64,000 nucleotides of DNA from UBA4416 sp040386075 (lineage in GTDB: Bacteria > Bacteroidota > Bacteroidia > B-17B0 > Aurantibacillaceae), in the NCBI GenBank assembly GCA_040386075.1, contig JAZKGE010000041.1, positions 1 through 64,000 of the forward strand, in the 5' to 3' direction. Positions within the stretch are counted from its first letter, which is position 1. Each line of letters starts with the position of its first letter. Under the pieces are notes generated by a model that had not been told where the DNA came from, ran no database searches, and saw only the letters and a program-made list of their open reading frames with translations. The translations under genes were made by a program, and so were the position numbers. Shown here in pieces: positions 52,841-60,640 of the stretch.

Positions 52841-53338
52841 ATGAACGTTACGTATTTATGTTTAGGCGGTAATATTGGCGACAGGGAAAAAGCCCTGCAA
52901 CTTGCCTTGCTTAAAATTGAGGAACAGGTTGGAAAAATAACAGCTGTATCAACTATATATGAAACAGAAGCCTGGGGAGTTGAAGATCAACAGCCCTATC
53001 TGAATCAGTGTATCGAAGTAAGAACAGAATTAATTCCCCTGGAATTAATAAATAAATTGTTATCCATTGAAAAAGAACTGGGAAGAGAACGTACCATAAG
53101 CCAAACCTATGAACCAAGAACTTTGGATATTGACATCCTGTTGTATAATCAGGATATTATCGATACGGCTGAATTAACCGTTCCTCACCCACGCCTGCAC
53201 TTAAGGAAATTTGTATTGATACCGCTTGTTGAAATCTGTCCTGACCTTTTGCATCCTTTATTAAATAAAACTATCTTTAAATTACTAACCGATTGCGAAG
53301 ACCGATCGGAAGTAACACCATTTAAAACTCATCATTAA
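52841..53338 (+). CDS. folK: 6-hydroxymethyl-7,8-dihydropterin pyrophosphokinase
   Basis: A 165-residue enzyme of folate synthesis that adds pyrophosphate from ATP to the pterin. The signatures are all visible: YLCLGGNIGDREKALQLAL, STIYETEAWGVEDQQPYLNQ, LSIEKELGRERTI, EPRTLDIDILLY (metal-binding Asp pair) and VPHPRLHLRKFVLIPL. It starts a run of plus-strand genes; the next gene begins 3 bases after its stop, so folK and the kinase gene are co-transcribed. Confidence 0.95.
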   Translation: MNVTYLCLGGNIGDREKALQLALLKIEEQVGKITAVSTIYETEAWGVEDQQPYLNQCIEVRTELIPLELINKLLSIEKELGRERTISQTYEPRTLDIDILLYNQDIIDTAELTVPHPRLHLRKFVLIPLVEICPDLLHPLLNKTIFKLLTDCEDRSEVTPFKTHH

Positions 53339-53341
53339 TAT

Positions 53342-53944
53342 ATGTTCATTTGTATAGAAGGTAATATAGGTTCAGGAAAGACCACGCTGGCTCAGGCATT
53401 AGCCAAAAAATTAAAAGCTGTGTATCTGCCCGAACAATTTGAAGAGAATACATTATTACCTTTATTTTATAACGACCCTAAAACCTTTGCCTTTCCCACG
53501 GAATATTCATTTCTGATCGACCGACAAAAACAGCTCAGCAATTACTTTGAAAGTATAAAAAAAGGTACGATCACCGTCAGCGATTTTCATTTTGACAAAT
53601 GCCTGTGTTTTGCCAAAACCAATTTATCGGAAAAGGATTTTTCGTTTTTCAAAAAACATTTTAAACCTCTTCGAAAAACCATTCCAACTCCCGACCTGAT
53701 CGTTTATCTGGATACCTCAACAGATCTGTTGATCAAAAATATTGAAAAGCGTGGTAGAAAAATTGAAAAAAGCCTCAAAAAAAACTATCTTGAAAAGTTA
53801 AAAAAGTCGCTTGATTCATACTATATGATTGATGGCAAAGTAAACACTCTGGTTCTTATCTTAACCATAAAACAATATAACAACTCGGTTCTGGAAAATT
53901 GTTGTAAAGAAATCCTTGAAATTATCAATAAAACAAAAAAATAA
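53342..53944 (+). CDS. Deoxynucleoside kinase
   Basis: A 200-residue nucleoside kinase of the dNK/dGK/dCK family. It has the P-loop GNIGSGKTTLAQAL at the N-terminus, PEQFEENTLLPLFYND (substrate-binding Glu), an ERS-like region near FHFDKCLCFAKTNL (here reading SDFHFDKC), and a lid with KRGRKIEKSLKKNYL. It phosphorylates deoxyadenosine or related nucleosides for salvage; specificity is not readable. The folK gene ends 3 bases upstream. Confidence 0.88.
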   Translation: MFICIEGNIGSGKTTLAQALAKKLKAVYLPEQFEENTLLPLFYNDPKTFAFPTEYSFLIDRQKQLSNYFESIKKGTITVSDFHFDKCLCFAKTNLSEKDFSFFKKHFKPLRKTIPTPDLIVYLDTSTDLLIKNIEKRGRKIEKSLKKNYLEKLKKSLDSYYMIDGKVNTLVLILTIKQYNNSVLENCCKEILEIINKTKK

Positions 53945-53957
53945 TATATATTTATAT

Positions 53958-55916
53958 ATGCCTTTTACTAAAATTTTACTTTTTGTACTGCTTGCTGTTT
54001 TTAGTTTTTCAGCAAAAGCGCAATATGATGGTGAGTTAAAATTCATTGGTAGAAACTTTATGAGCAATAAACCCCTGAATGGTACTAAGATAAAGGTAAT
54101 GAACGGAACCAAAACCGTTACCGAATTTGACACCAAAGACAATAATAATTTTACTACCAAATTAGATTATGGTAATATTTATGATATTTACTTTATAAAC
54201 CCCAGATGTCAGACCATGTTCATCAGGGTATTTGCAGATGGCGTTCCTGAAGAAAAACGCTACTATAAAATAACTTATGCCCTGGATATTCCTTTTTTTA
54301 TGAGGGATCCAACTGCACTCGATTCAATGCAATTCACAAAACCATTTCACCAGATCATGTTTGACGGGAAATCGAAATTTGTGGATGATACAGCTTACAT
54401 GAATAAATTCATCAGGAACATTTATGCAAAACCAAAGGCAATTGTAAAAAAAGACACAACCGTTCCTATTTTAACAACCGAAAAAATAAAAGAATACCTG
54501 CAACTTGCCGGTAAATTAAGTTTGGATAATGATAAGCAAACACCTATTAAAAACAAAACAGTGACCTTATTAAATAAAAGAGGCCAGGTGATCTCTACTT
54601 CTCAAACTACAAACCATGGAACCTTTGTTTTTCAGGGTGTCGATTCTAATGAAGCAGATGGTGTAACTGTAGCATTAAACAGCGAGGACAATCCTAACAA
54701 TGACAAAGTAAAACTACAAAGTAGTGGATCAGATAACATTGAATCTGTAAATCCTGTTTCAGGGCAAACCTATTTCTTTAAGAATAGTCAATCCAACCAA
54801 CTTATCAGCAAATTAACCGATAACGACTTTAGATTTAATATTGCCGGTAAACTGGTGGCTACAAGAGGTAATGAGAAAAAGATCGGTTCCAATAAGACCG
54901 TTTATCTCTTGAACGACAAAAACACCGTGATCCAAAAAACAAAAACAAATGTTTTAGGAACTTTTCTATTTCCTGAAGTAGTTCCCGGAAAAGATTATGC
55001 TATTGCTTACGATAGTGCTGATGCTGAGACTGACTTTATCATGAATTTATTTAGTGTAAAAGATAAATTCATCAGGCGTCTGGATTCTGTTTCCGGTAAA
55101 AAATTCATTTATAAATTCTTATCCGTTTCAAGCAGTACATTTAATGATCTGGTAATGGACGATTCGGAATTAAAAATGAATGTCAATGGAAGATTGTACG
55201 GTAATAATAAAAATAATCCCCTGGCCGACATGAAAGTTATGTTGTTAAATGACAAATACGAAACCATAGATTCAGCTATGACGAACAAAGATGGAGATTT
55301 TTCTTTTAAACATTTACCTTACAATAAGCAGCTTTTATTATCAGCCGAGAACGAAAAAAATATCCTGGAATCGTTTGATAATATTTTAGTATTTGATAAT
55401 GCTGATAATCTGATAAAAATAGTATCGCAGGTTAAAGGAAAAAAATTCATGTATAAACCCTTAGAAACCGAACAGATTAGGCTTACCGAGATCTATGTAG
55501 ATGATCCATGGTTATCGATAATCGAAAAAGAGAACAACGCTAAAAACAAACCAGGCGATAATGAAACAATTGTTGAGAACATCCTGTTTGAATTTAATAA
55601 AGCAGAACTCCAGGAACAATCAAAACAAACATTGGATAAAGTAGTATTGGCGATGCTTAGCAATAAAAAATTCAATATCGAATTAAGTGCACACAGCGAT
55701 AGTAAAGGTGGCGATGCTTATAACTTAAAACTAAGCGAACAAAGAGCGAATACATCCAAACAATATATTATCAGCAAAGGAATAGACGCTGAAAGAATAA
55801 AAGCCAAAGGCTACGGCGAAACCAGGCTTTTGAACAATTGTGGCAATGGCGTCATCTGTAGCGACGATGAACATTCTGTAAACAGACGCCTGGAATTTAA
55901 ACTGACCTTTAACTAG
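53958..55916 (+). CDS. OmpA-family envelope protein with three CRD repeats
   Basis: A 652-residue secreted protein from the ATG at 53958 (PFTKILLFVLLAVFSFSAKA signal); the frame is open further upstream but that would bury the signal peptide. Residues ~190-500 contain three carboxypeptidase-regulatory-like repeats, each with a pattern like GKLxxxN ... KTVxLLNxKxxVI ... GTFxFxxV. The last ~120 residues are an OmpA_C peptidoglycan-binding domain: ILFEFNKAELQEQSKQTLDK, LSAHSDSKGGDAYNLKLSEQ and HSVNRRLEFKL. It probably links the outer membrane to the cell wall. The RluA-type gene follows 4 bases downstream. Confidence 0.88.
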   Translation: MPFTKILLFVLLAVFSFSAKAQYDGELKFIGRNFMSNKPLNGTKIKVMNGTKTVTEFDTKDNNNFTTKLDYGNIYDIYFINPRCQTMFIRVFADGVPEEKRYYKITYALDIPFFMRDPTALDSMQFTKPFHQIMFDGKSKFVDDTAYMNKFIRNIYAKPKAIVKKDTTVPILTTEKIKEYLQLAGKLSLDNDKQTPIKNKTVTLLNKRGQVISTSQTTNHGTFVFQGVDSNEADGVTVALNSEDNPNNDKVKLQSSGSDNIESVNPVSGQTYFFKNSQSNQLISKLTDNDFRFNIAGKLVATRGNEKKIGSNKTVYLLNDKNTVIQKTKTNVLGTFLFPEVVPGKDYAIAYDSADAETDFIMNLFSVKDKFIRRLDSVSGKKFIYKFLSVSSSTFNDLVMDDSELKMNVNGRLYGNNKNNPLADMKVMLLNDKYETIDSAMTNKDGDFSFKHLPYNKQLLLSAENEKNILESFDNILVFDNADNLIKIVSQVKGKKFMYKPLETEQIRLTEIYVDDPWLSIIEKENNAKNKPGDNETIVENILFEFNKAELQEQSKQTLDKVVLAMLSNKKFNIELSAHSDSKGGDAYNLKLSEQRANTSKQYIISKGIDAERIKAKGYGETRLLNNCGNGVICSDDEHSVNRRLEFKLTFN

Positions 55917-55920
55917 TACA

Positions 55921-56628
55921 ATGTTCCCTTCTTCCGAAATTATTGAAGCCTCACAGGTTATTTACGAAGACAATCATTTAATTGTCATCAACAAAAAAGC
56001 ATCCGAAATTGTACAGGGAGACAAAACCGGCGATATGCCTTTATCTGAGAAAGTAAAGAATTTCATCAAGCAGCGCGATAACAAACCCGGCAATGTATTT
56101 TGTGGTGTTTGTCACCGTTTAGACAGGCCGGTATCCGGCATTGTGATCTTTGCCAAAACCAGCAAAGCATTATCACGAATGAATGAACTTTTCAGAGATA
56201 AGACCATACAAAAAACCTATTGGGCCGTGGTAAAAAATAAACCACCAAAGATCACTGACCGCTTGACTCATTATTTGATTAAGAACGAAAAGAACAATAC
56301 CTCCAAAGCATTTACTACAGAAAGGCCCGGTGCATTAAAAGCTGAGTTATCTTATACACTTATCGCGTCTATCTCCAATTATCATTTACTGGAGATCAAT
56401 TTATACACCGGTCGTCATCATCAGATACGCGCTCAATTATCTGCAATTGGCTGCCCTATTAAAGGCGATTTGAAATATGGTTTCGACAGATCCAACCAAA
56501 CGCCTTTCATTCATTTGCACTCTTACAAAACCGAATTCGTTCATCCTATCAAACAAGAACCAGTAAGCATAACCTGCAAGCCACGAACGGATGATACAGT
56601 GTGGAATGAATTAACTAAATTGATCTAA
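55921..56628 (+). CDS. RluA-family pseudouridine synthase
   Basis: A 235-residue RNA-modifying enzyme. The catalytic motif HRLDRPVSGIVIFAKT (catalytic Asp) is clear, preceded by VIYEDNHLIVINKKAS and followed by KTYWAVVK and LLEINLYTGRHHQIRAQLSA, the other blocks of RluA/RsuA enzymes. It lacks an N-terminal S4 domain. Short RluA-like proteins of this kind isomerise uridines in rRNA or tRNA; the target site cannot be told from sequence. It lies between an OmpA-type gene (4 bases) and a small lipoprotein gene (2 bases) in one operon. Confidence 0.93.
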   Translation: MFPSSEIIEASQVIYEDNHLIVINKKASEIVQGDKTGDMPLSEKVKNFIKQRDNKPGNVFCGVCHRLDRPVSGIVIFAKTSKALSRMNELFRDKTIQKTYWAVVKNKPPKITDRLTHYLIKNEKNNTSKAFTTERPGALKAELSYTLIASISNYHLLEINLYTGRHHQIRAQLSAIGCPIKGDLKYGFDRSNQTPFIHLHSYKTEFVHPIKQEPVSITCKPRTDDTVWNELTKLI

Positions 56629-56630
56629 AA

Positions 56631-56900
56631 ATGAAACAATTAATAATCGTATTATTTTTAGGATTAGTCATATTCTCTTGTAAAACAAATAAACAGAATA
56701 TAGCAACCTCAACAATTGATAACGGATTAATTAAAGATTGCCCGGAAGAGCTAATCAATAACCAAATGCCAATTGTTGGAAAATCAGAAAAAAGGACATC
56801 TCGATACTACATTTATAAAGGCTTAAGAAAAGAGATTAAAGACTTCGATTCTGCTTGGGTAAGTAAAAATTGTAACGTAAAAGAAATAGTAGTACAATAA
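56631..56900 (+). CDS. Small lipoprotein
   Basis: An 89-residue protein with the signal peptide LIIVLFLGLVIFSC; the lipobox (VIFSC) predicts a lipid anchor on Cys17. The rest is a short polar domain with one other Cys pair candidate (DCPEELI and KNCNVKEI), ending in VVQ. Very small lipoproteins of this sort, often ending -KNCNxKExxVQ, recur in the phylum without known role. It begins 2 bases after the pseudouridine synthase stop. Confidence 0.78.
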   Translation: MKQLIIVLFLGLVIFSCKTNKQNIATSTIDNGLIKDCPEELINNQMPIVGKSEKRTSRYYIYKGLRKEIKDFDSAWVSKNCNVKEIVVQ

Positions 56901-57047
56901 ACTCATTTATTCTGCAATTTGGGAAACATATTTCTCATTTTAGAATTTATAAAAAATCACAAAAAACGGCCATAAAGACTTTTAACAGGCTCAAGAAGCA
57001 TTTTTTTACTTTAAAATAAATGGCATAGTTATCATACTATATAAATA

Positions 57048-57064
57048 CCTGATATGTTATCAGG
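57048..57064 (+). promoter_or_regulatory. Palindrome before the STAS/SEC14-like gene
   Basis: CCTGATA (57048-57054) and TATCAGG (57058-57064) flank TGT, a perfect 7-bp inverted repeat 20 bases before the ATG at 57084. It could be an operator or a small leader hairpin; no regulator is implicated. The rest of the 183-base spacer back to 56900 is AT-rich and shows no other signal. Confidence 0.35.
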
Positions 57065-57083
57065 AAATTTAAATATTCTATTT

Positions 57084-57458
57084 ATGATAACGTTTATTGA
57101 AAATCTACCTGATAACATGGTTGGTTTTAAAGCTACCGGAGAAGTGGATGAAAGAGATTTCACTCAGATCGTATTGCCAAAAGTAAAAGAATTAGTTGAA
57201 CGCACCGACCAATTAAATTACATGCTCGTGTTGGATACTTCCATTAAAAATTTCAGTATGGGAGCCTGGTTCAAAGATGTGGTGCTGGGAATAAAATATA
57301 TTACCAAATGGAACAGGGCCGCTATTGTCACCGATACTGATGGGATCATAAATTTTACCGAATTTTTCAGCCTGATATCACCCGGTGAATTTAAAGGATT
57401 TGAACACAAAGATCTTCAGAGTGCAATTGATTGGTGTTCGGGAAAAGCCGGCAAATAA
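57084..57458 (+). CDS. SpoIIAA-like (STAS/SEC14) domain protein
   Basis: A 124-residue cytoplasmic protein from the ATG at 57084 (MITFIENLPDNMVGFKATGE); an upstream ATG at 57054 would overlap the palindrome. The pattern VGFKATGEVDERDFTQIVLP, YMLVLDTSIKNFSMGAWFKD and RAAIVTDTDGIINFTEFFSL fits the SpoIIAA-like family of lipid-binding STAS/SEC14-type folds; it is not a phosphorylatable anti-sigma antagonist in the strict sense. Its stop is 1 base from the convergent OmpA-type gene. Confidence 0.8.
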   Translation: MITFIENLPDNMVGFKATGEVDERDFTQIVLPKVKELVERTDQLNYMLVLDTSIKNFSMGAWFKDVVLGIKYITKWNRAAIVTDTDGIINFTEFFSLISPGEFKGFEHKDLQSAIDWCSGKAGK

Positions 57459-57470
57459 ATTATTTACCGG
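57448..57470. terminator. Candidate bidirectional terminator spanning two convergent stop codons
   Basis: CCGGCAAATA (57448-57457) pairs with TATTTACCGG (57461-57470) with one mismatch and a 3-base loop; both stop codons are inside it. T-tracts are weak on both sides, so efficiency is uncertain. Confidence 0.5.
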
Positions 57471-59511
57471 TAATTAAAAATTCTGTACGTCTGTTCTTTG
57501 CCCTGCCTTCTTCTGTTCCATTTTCAGCAATGGGTTTATTAGGTCCGAAACCTTTAGCTGTAATACGTTTACCATCAACGCCTTTTTCCTCTAAATAAGC
57601 TTTTACTGTATAAGCACGATTGGCAGAAAGAGCTTCGTTGGATTTTACCGCACCAACATTATCTGTATGCCCTTGTATCTCGATTTTGATACTTGGGTTT
57701 TCATTAAGGTATTCAGCAAAAGATTCCAATACAATAAAGGATTCTTTTTTCAGATCGGCAGAATTGGTATTGTAATATAAATTATTCAGAACAAAAGAAC
57801 TTCCGGCAGCCGCTTCATTCACTTCAATACTCACTGGTTTTGGTTTTTTTTCAAAACTGGCATCTTTAATGCTCACTACTTTTGAACTAAATGCATAATC
57901 ATCTTTTTTAACAGTGATCAAAATATCATCTTTCTTTTTCAGGTTAACAGCCACCATAAAAGTACCTCTGGTTGAATCAACTACGGCAAGTGTTTTTTCT
58001 TTGGTAACCGTATTCATAATTTCCACTTTTGCACCTTCGACCTTATTTCCTGATTTATCTTTCATCTCTCCGATTAAGAATGTAGTTTCCTGCGGACGAG
58101 CCTCTTTGTATAGGTCAAATGAATACAGATCAAAACGTCCTATGCCTTTACCTCTCATCTTGCCTTGGTCGTATGAAAAGAAATAACCCGTTTTACTATC
58201 TGTACTTACTAAAAAGCCAACATCATCTGCTTCGGTATTGATAGGATAACCAATGTTCTCTGCTTCCAACCATTCTCCTTTATCATTTTTGCGAATAAAG
58301 AATATATCCATTCCTCCAAAACCAAACCAACCACTTCCTCCTGTTTTGAGACTTGGTCCACTACTAAAATACAGCGTTTCACTATCTGAGTGAATGAACG
58401 GTGTTTTCTCGTCGCCATCAGTATTTATTTTTGGACCTGCATTTTGTGGTACTCCCCACACACTGGTTTTAGGATCTTTTTTTGTAAAGTAAATATCAAC
58501 GCCTCCATAACCACCAGGGCGGTCGCTGGCAAAATACAGGGTGTTACCATCTGCGCTTAACGTTGGCTGCGAATCCCAGTAAACCGGATGATTAACATTA
58601 GCGCCAATTTTACTGATCTCGCTCCAGATATCATCGCCTTCATTCTTACTCATATAAATATCACAGTTAGGTTGGGCGCCACCTTCATTTCTTGTCATGG
58701 CAAAATATAAGACCTTATTATCAATGGCAATGGTACATCCGCCCTGATTATCATCAGTTGTATTAAATGGCGGCGACATTTCCTCGCCCTTATTAAACAC
58801 TCCTGTGTTATCCCGGGTAGCTACCATAAACACCTCTTTTTCTCCATCCAGAGCTTTTACGGTGTTCATTGATTTTAAAGGTACTTTACGTGTAAAATAA
58901 CAGGTCTTATCATCGGGAGATATGTAAGCCAGGTATTCATCAGTTTTAGTAGATACACCTGTTACAACTTTAGGATCAAAGGGTACTATTTTCTTTTTCA
59001 ATTCACTTTCTTTTTTAGCGAATTTGATCATTTCCTTTGCCTGATAAATTTCGCCTTCGTATGTTTTTGAGAATTTTTTTTCGTCATCATCCCTGAACTT
59101 AATGAACTGCTGAAGGTATTTGATAGCTGAATCATTTTTAGTTTCCTCATAATAGTTAAAACCAATATAATAATACGGCTCCGAATGTATTTGAGGGCAA
59201 ACAGCAATAGCTTTTAGAAAAAAAGGAACGGCTGCTGCAAATGATTTATTTTCTAATTTACTATGAACCACAATCTCTCTGGCCATTGCCATGTTGGCTT
59301 CTGCAAAATCCGGTTCTTCGGCCAGACATTCTCTCAAAAAAGCAAGTCGCTCCGGTTTTTTATACTTCTTCTTATCCGTTGCTTTTTCGTAAAGCTTAAG
59401 GGCTTTTTTATTATCTATCTCAACACAATATTTAGATGGAGTTTCTTCTTCCTCTTGTGCAAAGAAAGAAACAGAACAGAATAAGAAAAAAGATAATAAG
59501 AGTTTGTTCAT
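57460..59511 (-). CDS. TPR-PD40-CRD-OmpA envelope protein (PorE-like architecture)
   Basis: A 683-residue protein with a signal peptide (LLLSFFLFCSVSFFAQ). Its order is TPR-like helices (~30-190, with NKKALKLYEKATDKKK), a WD40/PD40 beta-propeller (~190-470, repeated STDSKTGYFxS and SADGNTLYFASDRPGGYGG), a carboxypeptidase-regulatory-like domain (~475-560) and an OmpA_C domain (~575-683, QGHTDNVGAVKSNEALSANR and NRRTEFLI). The same order occurs in P. gingivalis PorE, a T9SS component that ties the secretion machine to peptidoglycan; paralogs with other roles are also common, so identity is not certain. Confidence 0.85.
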   Translation of the reverse strand: MNKLLLSFFLFCSVSFFAQEEEETPSKYCVEIDNKKALKLYEKATDKKKYKKPERLAFLRECLAEEPDFAEANMAMAREIVVHSKLENKSFAAAVPFFLKAIAVCPQIHSEPYYYIGFNYYEETKNDSAIKYLQQFIKFRDDDEKKFSKTYEGEIYQAKEMIKFAKKESELKKKIVPFDPKVVTGVSTKTDEYLAYISPDDKTCYFTRKVPLKSMNTVKALDGEKEVFMVATRDNTGVFNKGEEMSPPFNTTDDNQGGCTIAIDNKVLYFAMTRNEGGAQPNCDIYMSKNEGDDIWSEISKIGANVNHPVYWDSQPTLSADGNTLYFASDRPGGYGGVDIYFTKKDPKTSVWGVPQNAGPKINTDGDEKTPFIHSDSETLYFSSGPSLKTGGSGWFGFGGMDIFFIRKNDKGEWLEAENIGYPINTEADDVGFLVSTDSKTGYFFSYDQGKMRGKGIGRFDLYSFDLYKEARPQETTFLIGEMKDKSGNKVEGAKVEIMNTVTKEKTLAVVDSTRGTFMVAVNLKKKDDILITVKKDDYAFSSKVVSIKDASFEKKPKPVSIEVNEAAAGSSFVLNNLYYNTNSADLKKESFIVLESFAEYLNENPSIKIEIQGHTDNVGAVKSNEALSANRAYTVKAYLEEKGVDGKRITAKGFGPNKPIAENGTEEGRAKNRRTEFLITGK

Positions 59512-59591
59512 TGGATTTCAGATTAATTAACCAAGTATAAAATTGCAAGATAAAATGAATTTATACTTATTGTATTATACTATTTTTAAAC

Positions 59592-60530
59592 TTATTTAGG
59601 TTTATAAACAGGGGTTTGTTTCTCGGGTTCAGGTTTTGCCGCATTGTCGTTTTTATCTTTATCCTTACGGATATCAATAGCAGGCTCATATACCCAAATC
59701 CCTTTTTTCATTGACAAAGCATCAAAGCTGCCATCCGGACCGTAATACTGATACTGGCCTTCCAAAGTTGGATCAACAGTATTAGGGGCCAAGTGGCTGT
59801 AAATAATTTGTTTTCGGTTAGCATTATATTTCAAAGACATCGCCACTTCTCCGGCATATTCAAACATGACACGTTTAGCGAATTTCCCTGGAATTTTAAA
59901 TACATCTTTTCCAAACACAGGAGTTCCATCTGGTTTAAAGTATAAGATATCAATGAATTTACGTTGTGTTAATTTGTCGTTTCCGTCCCAACCAAATAGC
60001 GTGTAGAAATCATCGTCGGATTTAATAATCTGCCCGTAGTACAACATACCAAACCATTTACTTGGGTCTGCAACATAGTTTTCGGGAGTTTTAACGGTAG
60101 CAGATTTATCGAGTAATGGATATACTTCGTATTGTGAAGTGGTTTCTTTTTTAAACATTCCCTTTTTAATGGTCTTTGAATTATTAACCTGTATAAATCC
60201 AAAGAACGCATGAGTTTGATCTTCTCTCAACATATTCCAGGTAATGATCCTGAATTTTTTATCAGGCGCCATTAATCGTGATACTTCTTTGATACTATCA
60301 AAAGGATATTGCATTGATCTTTCATCCTTCAGGATCTCATTCCATAAAGCAATGAATTGGCGGTTTGCTTCAAAACGATTAGATTCTTTTTTACTAAAAA
60401 ACACTCTGGCCTGAATATGCTTCAAAGAATCTTCCAGATCAGAAAAATGTTTGATATCCGTTTCTGATAGTTGAGCAAAGGCCGAGAAGCCTAATAATAG
60501 CATTGAACTAAAAAAACTGAATACCCGCAT
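59592..60530 (-). CDS. Secreted protein of unknown function
   Basis: A 312-residue protein with a signal peptide (VFSFFSSMLLLGFSAFAQ). A helical lead (~25-85, HFSDLEDSLKHIQARVF) is followed by a beta-rich domain (FRIITWNMLREDQTHAFFGF, MLYYGQIIKSDDDFYTLFGW, RKQIIYSHLAPNTVDPTLEG) and a short lysine/proline tail. Close relatives appear widely in Bacteroidota, but I know no named family. It lies 80 bases upstream of the OmpA-type gene on the same strand, with no terminator between. Confidence 0.72.
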   Translation of the reverse strand: MRVFSFFSSMLLLGFSAFAQLSETDIKHFSDLEDSLKHIQARVFFSKKESNRFEANRQFIALWNEILKDERSMQYPFDSIKEVSRLMAPDKKFRIITWNMLREDQTHAFFGFIQVNNSKTIKKGMFKKETTSQYEVYPLLDKSATVKTPENYVADPSKWFGMLYYGQIIKSDDDFYTLFGWDGNDKLTQRKFIDILYFKPDGTPVFGKDVFKIPGKFAKRVMFEYAGEVAMSLKYNANRKQIIYSHLAPNTVDPTLEGQYQYYGPDGSFDALSMKKGIWVYEPAIDIRKDKDKNDNAAKPEPEKQTPVYKPK

Positions 60531-60569
60531 TTACCTATAAGTGATTTATGAACGGAAAGTTACAGAAAA

Positions 60570-60594
60570 AAACGCATTCTTTTGAAATGCGTTT
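60570..60594 (-). terminator. Terminator of the ABC-F gene
   Basis: AAACGCATT (60570-60578) pairs perfectly with AATGCGTTT (60586-60594) around a 7-base loop; on the minus strand a T-run follows the stem. It lies 47 bases after the minus-strand stop at 60641. Confidence 0.78.
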
Positions 60595-60640
60595 CTTAAA
60601 GAATATTAAAACTCTTCAACTGTATTTAAAGTGATAAAGC

